From Epiperipatus broadwayi (taxonomy: Eukaryota; Onychophora; Udeonychophora; Euonychophora; Peripatidae), in assembly GCA_028023455.1 (NCBI GenBank), contig JAQFVV010000157.1, positions 2,168,001 through 2,232,000 of the forward strand: a DNA stretch of 64,000 nt. Reading direction: 5' to 3'. The position numbers were made by a program, and so were the translations under genes. The notes beneath the pieces are model-generated. The model searched no databases. It was given only the letters and a program-made list of their open reading frames with translations, and was not told the DNA's origin. Position 1 is the first letter of the stretch; each line of letters opens with the position of its first letter. Shown piece by piece: positions 38,692 through 49,744 of this stretch.

Positions 38692-39387
38692 AACATACAG
38701 GAAATCTATAATTAGAAAGAGAAAGGTTTTAACCTTTTTTACATGCACCTAAAATGTTTGTGCAATAGACAAACAATGTAGTTTTTGACTATAGAAGGAC
38801 TTCTCAAACCTCAATACAAGTAGGGACTTTAGTGGCCATCTTATCTTTAAACTAAATTTTTAATTATATAGGCCAACCTGAAGAATCTTGATTTGAGAGT
38901 GTAAAAATATTACTCTCTTCATAATTAAATCCACTATTTCCTTTCATAAATTAACTTATGTGAAATCTTGCAATTTACAATGAATTAGTATTAAGATCTT
39001 TTTAATGGAAATATAGAAACTAATCTAACATTTTGATCATTTATCAAGTGCACAGGAAATCTTTAATTAGAAGGAGAAAGGCTTTAATCTTTTTCACATG
39101 TACCTTAAATGTTTATATAATAGAACGATGTAGTTTTTGACTATAAAAGGACCTCTCAAACCCCAACACAAGATAGGGACTTTATAAAAATAAAAATGGC
39201 CATCTTATCTTTAACTTAAATTTTAAATATATAGGTCAATCTGACAACCACTCTTATTTTTATAAAGTCTCTATCTTGTGATGAGGTTTGATAGGTCCCT
39301 CTATAGTCAAAAACTACATTGTTTGGCTATTATACAAACATTTAAGGCACATGTGAAAAGGGTTAAATCCTTTTTCTTTCTAATTAC
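38692..39387. repeat. R356 compound insertion: tandem units plus inverted copy, 10-bp TSD
   Basis: A unit of about 356 bases starts at 38697 (CAGGAAATCTATAATTAGAA) and restarts at 39052 (CAGGAAATCTTTAATTAGAA), so 1.5 head-to-tail units are present. From about 39245 the unit reappears in inverted orientation, ending in CTTTCTAATTACA. The whole block is bounded by a 10-bp direct repeat, ATTTCTATTA, at 38682-38691 and 39388-39397. I could not find a convincing hammerhead core in this family. The architecture matches that of the hammerhead repeats in this window. Confidence 0.75.
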
Positions 39388-39399
39388 ATTTCTATTATT

Positions 39400-42300
39400 C
39401 TAACTAGTTTTTATTTAATAATAAACATATGATCATCATCATTAATTATGATTTTGCCTCAATGTATATTTCCAGACTTAATTTATAAATAGAAATGGTT
39501 TTATTTCTACTATACCTAAAGAGTTGCTGACTTTTAAAAAAAAAAAAAGATGCAACTTTAAAAATATCTTTTACAGAATTTTCTGAGAAAGAACACAAGA
39601 TGATAGTAAGTTTAATGTTTTCCAATGTGATAAAGTTTTACCATCTGAAAAAGTTTGTGACACACTTAAAGGCTACTTTTTGAAATCATGGCAACGAATT
39701 TAGTCAATATATTATTAAAATATTTTCATTTTACTTCCCCACTTTATGGCTTGTCTGTTGTCATAATAGATGCCTATTAAAGATTAGAAATGTATCTTTT
39801 AACATGTATATGTTAAATGCAATAAAAAGTATTGTTAATTATACTAAAATTATAATTTTAAAGATTAAAAACTATATGCAAAGAAATTAATATTCATATA
39901 TATAGTTAGTTAAACATGTATTCATCGTTTATATATATTATTTTTTCATATCTTTCATCTGCTTTTATTGATCAGCAACAAATTTATTTATTTTTACATT
40001 TATTGTTCTTCAAAATATTTTATCACATTTATCAATGACAAGTCATGGTTTTGACACTATTTTTTTTTTTCAAGATTTTTTATTTTATTTGACCTATATA
40101 CGTTCCTTTTCGCTCTTCATTTTCTTTGAAGAGTTAGAAATACTATTGTCAAGAATAAACAAAAATAACTGCAAGTATTCACTTTTAACTTTAATTCATA
40201 GCAAGCACTTCCGTGTAAACTTTGAGTATCGCCTTCAATCATTAATCTGGTTTATTATATTTACTACTGTTGTAAAGTTGGGTTTTAAAAAACAATTTAA
40301 AATCACATACAAAATAATCTTTGTTCACTTTTTTTTTTTTTTTGATTAATAAGAAGGACTATGATTTTAATTTATTGCAAATATTTCTGCCCATTTTCTT
40401 TGACTCCGTTAATCTGGTTCATTATATTTTCTTTTATCAATTTGTTTATGTAAAAATACAGTATTCATTTTATTAATTAAATAAAAGCACATAGTGAATT
40501 TGAAGTTACTTTTATCTTTACCAAGATTTGTGAAACACTAACAATAGTAAAAGCTTTCTAGAATGAGCTATACCACAAATGTTCGTAATAGCAGAAATGT
40601 TTTAATTTTATAAAAAATCTACTTTGATTTAATGCTTAATGTTTGAATCAAACAAATGTCAATTAAAGATTTTTTCAATAAGCAGTAAAATTAAATTTTT
40701 AGAAGATTTATAGAATAGTGATCTTTAAAGATTTTTTTTCATTTTATAAAATTCAAATTAATCTTTGTTACAGAATATAAATATTAATGATCTACAAATA
40801 TATAATCACTACATAGTATTTTATATTGGCTCTGTTCTTTTTAAACAATATATAATATATAATTAATATGATATTGAAATTTATTTATATAAAAATGTGT
40901 GACTAAATAGTTTATTTATAACATAATAGTAATTTTATGTGAAATAATTCGGTTTAAAAAATGATTTATTAGACACGATTTTTATAATAATGTTGGATAC
41001 TTGTGGAGTTTCCTATAAACCAAAATGGCAGCCTGTATTTTTGATAAATATACAGTTTCAAGGGCCTACAATCTACCAAAGAAGTATTAGTTGTTATATT
41101 AAAACAAAATTTATAAATTGATTGATAAATTTAAAAAAGGAAATAAATTCGGATTAATTTCATAATTTTTGTAGAATAATTTCATATGGCTACAATAATA
41201 CAAATATATTGATTACACAATAATTAATTATTTATTATACTGATACAACTCTACAATTGAAATGTATATTATCATGTGTGTGTGCATGCATGTCATATAT
41301 AAAATCTAATAAATTAGTTAATACATTTCATTTGATAAAATAAAAATTAGTTTCAGTTAAAATAAATTTATTTAAATATAAGTGTATAATAATATGAATT
41401 GAACATTTGAACATAGTCTTGACATCTAGCTTTCATTGAAAAATCAGAAGTTTGATTTCAATTGATTTTTTGAAATTTGTTTAAAGTTTTGAATGTGCAA
41501 AAGCTATCAACTAAATACAAATTCATTGCTAGATTATTAGATTTGTCTTTTGCTGCTAACTCTAAAAAACAAAAATATGAAGGTAAAGATTTTATATTTG
41601 TAATTTTAATTTCAAAGGTAATTTTCAATAGCTTTATTGTATTTAATATAATGGTATTATAAAGCTGAAACTTTATAAATTGTCTATATAGACTTCTGAA
41701 ACTTCTATGAAAATTAATTAAATTGGAAATGAATTGTCATAAAAATATAAATGCCAAAAAGATCAGATATAATAAATAAAAATACATTGTTGTAATTTGG
41801 GGAAAGTTAAAGTTTATGAGGGCAGAACATTTTATTTAAAGAATTCTTGCTTTTAAATATAATCTTAGCAATAATTCTTTTTATATGAAAGTAATTTCCA
41901 AGAAGAATGAGTAATTTTATAGTATTCTACTTTAGAAGTTATTCTAACATTTATTTCAATAATTCAAAAACCATTTATTAAAATGAAGAAAAAATGAATT
42001 TTTAAATTTCAATAAAATATTAAAATTTTCACTTCAAAGAAACTTGATCCTGTATATAATTTTACAGATGCTAATCTTACTTTAAATTTTTATTCTTGAG
42101 AAAATGATGAACATTCAACCACTCACACTACAGATGAGTCAGTTCTATAAAGATGTGAATTTTAATTTCAATAATTTTATTTTTAAATGTTGCCAGTATT
42201 ATTGTTCCTGCAAACCTAAAAAACATTTTTTTTTTCTACCTATGAATATTGGAGAAAATAGGGACGAATTGAATTCCAAAATTCTATTTCTAAAATATAT

Positions 42301-43290
42301 TCAATACCTGCTGTTTTTAATAAATCTGCTAAGCTCAATAATTGTTTCTAAATAAAAATTTATTTTCCACTGAACATAAAGTGAAAAAGTCAAGCTAAGT
42401 CTTTTCTTTTTAAAAAAAAGACAACTTTACAAACTTAAATATATGACAATAAATTATTTTATTGTTGTTAAAAGCTTTACTTATGCATATGATTATGTAT
42501 TTTAATCTATTGAATGCTAAAGTTTAAATTATGAATAAGGTTTATATAAAAACATATTTTAAATTTAATTTTATTTAATATCTGATAAATTATTATTAAA
42601 ATCTAAAATTTAAAAAATATGAAATATGTTTTAAAATGATTAATGAGCAAACATTTTAGTAGTTGATCAAAAGCATTTTAGATAAATCACCACAAATTAT
42701 AATGCTTGTTACTACTGAAATATCAGATAAAGCTTATTATTTAAAATATAAATAAGTCAGTGGATTCAATTATATTTTAATAAATAGATTCAAAATGTAA
42801 GATAAACATATCTTAAAATAAGGTTAATAAAGATTTAGACTTATCCAGCTTGCAAATTTCATGTATATGAGATAGTTTCACATTTTGCATTTAAATTAAA
42901 TTGATGACACAGAAATTTATTAGTGTCATCATTAGTAATAAATCTAAAAATTACTACAAAATAGGGGCTCTTAATGAAAAAAATAATATTATTTTTTATA
43001 ATTGCTTAAAATGGCCATGGAAATTATTTTGAGAATTTCATTATGATTTTGAATTCTTATTTAGTTCAAATTTATTTATGTAATGCAAAATTTGCTCAGT
43101 TATAAAGCTAAAGATGACCTAGTTTGGGTGAATAATATCTTTAAATATTTTATTAAGTTAGCACAAAATAATTATAACTTATAAAGAATGTTCACTTATC
43201 AAAGAAGCTACTGTTTTAAAGAAAAAAGGTTATCTTGGAGCAGTGATCAATAATCATTAGACAATGTTCTGTATAAGACATAGTTGCAAA
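39400..43290. other. AT-rich intergenic DNA, no gene recognised
   Basis: Very AT-rich. The ORFs here (for example 104 codons at 40035-40349 and 83 at 42104-42355) are rich in F, I, K, L and N, as expected by chance at this composition. They have no recognisable domain. Confidence 0.45.
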
Positions 43291-43418
43291 TATGAATATC
43301 TATTAAACAATTCAAAACAAAACAACACTCTCCATATAGTAGTGCCATCTTGTGCTAACAAGAGCAATCAATGGATGCCAGAAGGCTTGTGCATAAAATC
43401 CCTATCTAATGCCTACTC

Positions 43419-43477
43419 ATCCAATATCCCCAGACTAGTTTCTGGCTTGTGGCCTTCATCAGTGAGGAGCCTTGGAT
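43419..43477 (-). ncRNA. Type I hammerhead ribozyme, H1 copy A
   Basis: Reverse-strand twin of the ribozyme at 44526-44584, with the same outer stem I (AUCCAA/UUGGAU), inner stem I (UCCUCA/UGGGGA), CUGAUGA and GAAA core, and GUC cleavage triplet. Predicted cut between plus positions 43432 and 43433. Confidence 0.78.
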
Positions 43478-43884
43478 CTGAGAGCACTGCACCTAGATCT
43501 TAGGATCTAATGCAACCCTCCAGCACCCACCTTTTAACTCTATTTAACTACAAAACTATGAGAATGAAATTGAAAACACTATTAATATTTTCAATCCAAG
43601 CTCAATAGCTTATATAGTCATATGGGTCTGAACTCAATTCAGCACCCATACATTTTGGTGTCTTTGGCTCTTTAACAACCATAGCCACCATTATCCTATT
43701 AGGCAGGATTGGTGTTAAACCACTAAACATCACATGATCACTATCTCATACTAGCACAATAATTGTTATTAAACAATTCAAAACAAAACAACACTCTCCA
43801 TATAGTAGTGCCATCTTGTGCTAACAAGAGCAATCAATGGATGCCAGAAGGCTTGTGCATAAAATCCCTATCTAATGCCTACTC

Positions 43885-43943
43885 ATCCAATATCCCCAGA
43901 CTAGTTTCTGGCTTGTGGCCTTCATCAGTGAGGAGCCTTGGAT
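43885..43943 (-). ncRNA. Type I hammerhead ribozyme, H1 copy B
   Basis: Same structure as copy A, 466 bases further on in the same orientation. Two ribozymes in tandem would cut a transcript into a unit-length RNA of about 466 nt. Confidence 0.78.
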
Positions 43944-44525
43944 CTGAGAGCACTGCACCTAGATCTTAGGATCTAATGCAACCCTCCAGCACCCACCTTT
44001 TAACTCTATTTAACTACAAAACTATGAGAATGAAATTGAAAACACTATTAATATTTTCAATCCAAGCTCAATAGCTTATATAGTCACAAGCCAGAAACTA
44101 GTCTGGGGATATTGGATGAGTAGGCATTAGATAGGGATTTTATGCACAAGCCTTCAGGCATCCATTGATTGCTCTTGTTAGCACAAGATGGCACTACTAT
44201 ATGGAGAGTGTTGTTTTGTTTTGAATTGTTTAATAACAATTATTGTGCTAGTATGAGATAGTGATCATGTGATGTTTAGTGGTTTAACACCAATCCTGCC
44301 TAATAGGATAATGGTGGCTATGGTTGTTAAAGAGCCAAAGACACCAAAATGTATGGGTGCTGAATTGAGTTCAGACCCATATGACTATATAAGCTATTGA
44401 GCTTGGATTGAAAATAATTAATAGTGTTTTCAATTTCATTCTCATAGTTTTGTAGTTAAATAGAGTTAAAAGGTGGGTGCTGGAGGGTTGCATTAGATCC
44501 TAAGATCTAGGTGCAGTGCTCTCAG

Positions 44526-44584
44526 ATCCAAGGCTCCTCACTGATGAAGGCCACAAGCCAGAAACTAGTCTGGGGATATTGGAT
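44526..44584 (+). ncRNA. Type I hammerhead ribozyme, H1 copy D (reference copy)
   Basis: Outer stem I AUCCAA (44526-44531) pairs with UUGGAU (44579-44584). The internal loop is GGC against UA. Inner stem I UCCUCA (44535-44540) pairs with UGGGGA (44571-44576, one G-U pair). Core CUGAUGA is 44541-44547. Stem II is GGC/GCC with loop CACAA and an A-A mismatch at its base (44548, 44560). Core GAAA is 44561-44564. Stem III is minimal: A-U and C-G pairs closing a UA loop. The triplet GUC ends at 44570, the predicted cut site. All invariant hammerhead positions are present. The tiny stem III implies weak activity as a monomer and possible activity as a dimer across tandem units. A partial fourth copy starts at 44085 without its 5' half. 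Confidence 0.78.
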
Positions 44585-44751
44585 GAGTAGGCATTAGATA
44601 GGGATTTTATGCACAAGCCTTCTGGCATCCATTGATTGCTCTTGTTAGCACAAGATGGCACTACTATATGGAGAGTGTTGTTTTGTTTTGAATTGTTTAA
44701 TAACAATTATTGTGCTAGTATGAGATAGTGATCATTAATGAATATCTATTA

Positions 44752-47700
44752 TTAAATATTGGATTTTGAAGCCATAAAAATATTTTTTTCTATGGATTTT
44801 ATATACAAAAGCCATATAAATTTGTCTCTTGAGGAATCTCCAATGTTTTTATTCTAAATAGTTGTTTTGCAAGAAGAAAGTTAAAAATATTAATAAATAA
44901 CTGTCTATGGCTCATAATTATTATTGAAATGTATATGTCAGCTTAATATGTTATATATTTTTAATGAATTGAATAGTTTAAAATTATATTAGGCATTCAT
45001 TTTATTTATAGAATGTCATTTTTTATTATGCTGTTTTATTATTTTACTTTAAGTATATGTTTAATTGATAGTCTATGTGATAATAAAACACCAGTATCAA
45101 AATAGTTGTCTCACACAGACATGAATTTTAAAATCAGATTATACACACCACATAGGTCAGTAACCAATATCTATCAGTAATAATCAATTTAGAACTTACC
45201 AAAATATTTTATTTAAAAGTAATAAAGAAAATGAAATTTCTCGATTCAAAAATCATTTTGATATTTATCTGATACTACTTTGTTGAGTAATAATAAGATA
45301 AATTCTCAAACCAATTAAGATATCATTTGTATTAGGCTGATATCAGTTAAGTGAACAAATATGTATAATGAGAGAGAAAGAAGGATAAGCTGGGGAGAGT
45401 AATTGTAAATATTTTGTCATAGTTTACTCATTTGTTAAATTAATATTATAAATAAAATTGTTTTAAATATTAAAATTCTATTAATATTAGTTCATAAATA
45501 AGTAATAAAAGTGTTGTTGGAATATTTCAAGGATGCTAAATTAAAGTCTCTGTTGCAAAGTTTACTGTGATGGAACAGAATATCAAACTTTGTATTGGTT
45601 AAAACATTTTGCAATGAGAGAATAAAGTTTGCATCATGGAAATGGTTATACATGGAAATTTCATAATTGAAGATAAGTATAGGATATTTTAATTTATTGA
45701 TCATACAATTAATCACTTGTTTATAATAGATATTTAGTTACATAGGAGGCATATGTATATAAATATAAAGTGATAGGAATGGCTAATTGCATAAAGAACT
45801 CTTCCTATTTACACGATATTCGGAAACAAAATAAAGAACCAAGTTATTTAATGTAATAATATCTGGCATTGTATTAACTTATCCTAGCAGTTTTATTATT
45901 AAATCTCAAAATCTCATACTAATCTATCCTCCTGCAAGGTGGAACAGAATAATTCAGTATATATAATGATGAATCTTTGCACAAATAGATAGAAAGGCTG
46001 ATGCTAAATACTATCAAGAATGGTTTTTTTTTTAAGAATTAGATCAATGCTATGCTTTATACTTAAGTTGCAGGATACTTTAAATTATTTTTATTCTATA
46101 TGTTAAATATTACATATTTATTTGTATTTGTTACAGTTATTAGAGTAAAAAATAACAGATGTTGATCTATTATTGATAAAGCTGTTCAGATAGAAATTTG
46201 AATCCTATATGATGACTTTTGCAAAAATGTTAATTAAAAAATTTTAACATTGGTTAATATAACTATTGTTTAATGATATGTCATTATTATACATCATATT
46301 TATTGGTGTGACAATGGTTTTAAAATTGTTTTATGTTCAGTTAAAGATTTAAGGCCATATAACCAGGGGAACAAAATTCAATATAGATTCAGACATTCAA
46401 GCATATGCAAATTATCAGCAAAAAACAGAAATCAGTACTTTAATACTGAATATACAAGATTATTTTAAAAATACCTGCAGATTTATTTTAGAGTCTATAA
46501 ACAACTCTTTAAAATATAATGCATATATTAAAGATTTCAATTGAAGATAAAATACTTGATAAAAGGATAAATTACCATTACAAATATATGAAGGGGAAGA
46601 AGAGAGATACACTAAAAAATAAAAAAACAGAAATTTTAAGTAAAAAGTTCTAAGAATTGAAACCAAACTTAGCAATCTTCTCATAAAATCAAATATATTG
46701 AGGATTAGATTGAATAAAAAAGATGTGAGAAAAGTTCATTTTATGGTATATAAAAAATAATTGGGAAGATATATTATTATCATCATATGATTTAACTTGT
46801 GGATATAATAGTAAATAAATGAAATACCACAACTCGAATCATAAAGTGTGTATCTTTATTGAAACATAGATTTTATACTTCTCACTTCTGCTTTCTTTTA
46901 TTATTAGCTCATCTTTATGAAATAAATAAGAAGTCAGCCAATTATAACCTATTCATTATATGCTAATAGATTCCCATGATCAGTTTCTGATTGGTTAGCT
47001 TTCATTCATATAAAAGGAAATGGAAACTAATTTTTGACAGAAATGGCTCATTGCCATCTAGTGTTTATTCACTAAATCGATGTGTACAGAAATAGGTATT
47101 ATGTAGGTCCAGGAGATTGCTAGCATTTAATGCAAAGACATCAGATGCAGTGTGTATGGAAAAGATAGTATTGAACCATTATTTTTAGAGTGTAGGATGT
47201 TGAAAGCAATTGGACAAAGTGTAATGACAGAGAAATTTAAAAAAAAAAAAAAGTGAAAAAGAAATTTTATGATTTTTTTTGTTTGGATTTTTATAAAAAA
47301 AAAATTAAAAATATGAGTGTAGAATAGTGGAACTAATTAAACAGTAATCAGGATTGAAAAAATAATTAAGTAATAAGAAGTAAGAAATAAAAAAAATTAT
47401 TATAGTTTTTAAGAGTTTTGGAGAGAAAATATTTGCTTATCTAAAGAGTTTCTAGGCATATAGTGTATGCAACAGGAACTTCTTTTAAGAAAAAGCCATT
47501 TTACTAGGTTTAGTGCTTACAGTGCGTTATGCATTTATGACAGCTGATTCATTGAAATTTTGTTTTCTTTTTTAAATTGCATAAAAACTATAAGCATAAC
47601 ATCAACAGAAATCCCAGCATTCATTGTGGCTTAAATCCATCTTTAAAATGATGTATCATAATTTGAAATCGGATAAAATTTGAATTTTTTACTAATATTT

Positions 47701-48489
47701 TTATTATTAGGTGCATTTAATTTTTTTCTTTTCTGTACTAATTTACATGAGGACAAGAAAGGCAGAAAATCTTTATCAGTCTTATTAGTTAATAAAATGG
47801 ATTAAAAATATACTGATGATTCACATTTCAAGGCCTTCAATGCAATATAAACGTAATCGCAGAATATCGGTGATAAGTAATCAATTTTAATTTTTTAATT
47901 ATTTGAATAATTTTTTTTTTTAATTATTTGATAAATGGTATAATTTATTTTTTTTTTTTGCATTTATATTGGTGTGTCTGTGTAATATATAAATTATATA
48001 ATATTAAATCACTTATGCTCTTTATTATACAGTATATAAATTTATATTCAAATATAACAAAAGTGGGGTTTGTACAGTGTAATTTTGGGTCTCTGATTTA
48101 AGTTTGAGGCAATCTTATTTTATAGACATAGTGAGTCTCAAAAGATTTAATAATTTATTAATGTGTTTATACTTGTATTTGTGTTTGCACTTGTATGTTT
48201 GTGTTTGTATAACAAAGTAATGATTTACATATATAGAGCAGTGCAATTTAAATTTTAAGACTAATTATCAATGTACAGAAAGTTTGCAGTTGCTAAAGCA
48301 ATCACAAAACATGCTGGACATAGTACCATGTAAAAATATAAACACTTAAAACCAATAAAGAGATTTCAATGGTGTGTATGTAGTGGTAGCCACAATGGTT
48401 ATGCATATTGTGCAGGCAAAGAATCAAATTCTGATTTTTGCCTATGCCTTGATGCTCATGCTGTGGAGTCAGTAGTTTTGCCACATCTT
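44752..48489. other. AT-rich intergenic DNA, one possible LTR remnant
   Basis: Apart from the LTR-like signals at 46.83-47.06 kb nothing is recognised. The segment 47.05-47.23 kb is slightly less AT-rich and could belong to the same element. Confidence 0.4.
46830..47060 (-). other. Possible LTR remnant, minus strand
   Basis: The minus strand carries GTATAAAATC (46877-46871 region), a short distance before CAATAAAG (46860-46855), followed by a G/T-rich segment. TATA box and polyadenylation signal this close together are typical of short LTRs. No TG...CA ends, TSD or second LTR were found. Confidence 0.25.
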
Positions 48490-49470
48490 ACTATATGCAA
48501 ATAAATTATACCTCTGTGGGACAATAAATGTAATAAGATAGCATCACTGATATGCATAAAGAATATAAAGGTCACTGATGTACACAAAAAAATAAAATGA
48601 GATAAAATTCATTTTATCAGTGATACATATAGTAGCCTAAAATTTCTAGTTTTAGATGGACAAGAAGCCAATTGCTATGATGACAAATACATGTCCACCT
48701 TCTGGAAATGATTTGTTTTGTATCTTTTTTAGGATGAATCTTTTTCTCATAGAGATCTTTGAGATTTGTTAACTTTTGGTGTACAAGTTAAAAATGAAGA
48801 ATTCTTATGTGAATAGTTTCCATCATTCTTGGCCAGAGAGTACATTCAGTCAATTGAAAGCTCTTGGACCTAATTCGCACTCTCAAAATCCGAGATACTA
48901 AACTAGCCCCACCTCCACTCCTCACAGACACTTTGGCAATCCTCCAACTTCCATCCTCTCAGCCTCTATCATAGGACTCAATCACAAAGACATGCTTTTC
49001 TAACCAGCCTGAACTACACACCACTTCCCCTCTCCACCTTGCATTCCCTCTTTACGTGTATCCTTCCCCTCTTACCATTTTGTTCCTGAAATTTCATTTG
49101 TTTCACTGTATCTTTTTTTTATTTATGAATAAACATCTCATCACTGAGAGAGAAAAAAAGTATTATATATGGTTTAAAAGATAATTTTGTGAGGAATAAA
49201 AAAATTATCAATGAAGATGTAATTTAAACTTAATTAATGATAAAATAGAAATTATGAACAAACAATAAAGTAATAATTATGTTGGATGTTGAAATTTCTT
49301 TTTTCCCTTATTTTTTAAATAGTTATCACTATTTGTCTTAGCTTTATTGTTTTTCTTCATTTTTCTAGTTTTTATCCATGTAATTTTTTTTTGCTCTAAC
49401 ATAATTAAAACTGCAGTTATTGTGAAAATTGTGTCTCAGGTCAGTTTTTTTTTTTAAATTCAATATGGCG
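48490..49470 (+). repeat. Dispersed repeat R48, copy 2, with internal insertion
   Basis: Collinear with the reverse complement of 2013-2666, but about 320 bases longer. The extra sequence is roughly 48828-49145. It is strikingly pyrimidine-rich and less AT-rich than its surroundings (CCACTTCCCCTCTCCACC) and ends with ATGAATAAACATCTC, which looks like a polyadenylation signal. It is therefore probably a retroposed 3' end (LINE or transcript) inserted into the older repeat. The donor is not recognised. Confidence 0.55.
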
Positions 49471-49531
49471 CCTGGAGAATCAACAAGTTATACCACATTG
49501 ATAAAATAGTTATTTGATGTTTTTTTCTAAA

Positions 49532-49740
49532 GGTTGTCTCAGTTGTTTAGAACTTTAAAATTCAGTACTCAAAGATCTAAGGCTCCAAATTTGATTTCTA
49601 TGCTAGTACTATCACTGGTCAGGCCGGCAACACCCGAAGAAGAGAGGAGAATAATACCCCTTAAAACGTTATGCATATACTAAAACTGTGTGCTATTACT
49701 AACAGTTGAATGTAATTGGAATATTTAAATAAAGTTACTT
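49532..49740 (+). mobile_element. tRNA-derived SINE
   Basis: The 5' end GGTTGTCTCAGTTGTTTAGA matches a tRNA 5' half with an A box, and AATTTGATTTC at 49588-49598 matches a B box (GGTTCGATTCC) at the right distance of about 40 bases. An unrelated body follows (CACCCGAAGAAGAGAGGAGA), then an AT-rich tail with AATAAAG. Internal Pol III promoter plus tail is the usual layout of a tRNA SINE. The copy has substitutions in both boxes and is probably silent. A TSD is not clear. Confidence 0.65.
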
Positions 49741-49744
49741 TTTT

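Larger units (their letters stand above)
43306..44737. mobile_element. H1 hammerhead repeat: 1.43-kb palindromic compound insertion with TSD
   Basis: Two head-to-tail units in minus orientation (the second cut short at 44084) face two in plus orientation (the first starting at 44085). Bases 43306-43917 and 44085-44700 form nearly identical inverted arms around a 167-base centre. Distances between equivalent hammerhead positions are 466 (minus side) and 467 (plus side), so the unit is about 467 bases. ATGAATATCTATTA at 43292-43305 and 44738-44751 forms a 14-bp TSD around the whole block, though the last four bases of the left copy could belong to the element. ORFs of 68 codons seen three times here are simply the repeat unit. 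The arms show very few differences, so this is the youngest copy in the window. Confidence 0.85.

Noticed and set aside
40035-40349. 104-codon ORF rich in F, I and L, possibly a membrane protein
   Set aside because: The hydrophobic look follows from poly-T sequence. There is no start context, splice context or family similarity.
43264-44706. Three near-identical 68-79 codon ORFs (two plus, one minus)
   Set aside because: They are the same stretch of the H1 repeat unit read in one frame in several copies. The region is explained by the hammerhead repeat, other H1 copies do not keep the frame, and no domain is recognisable.
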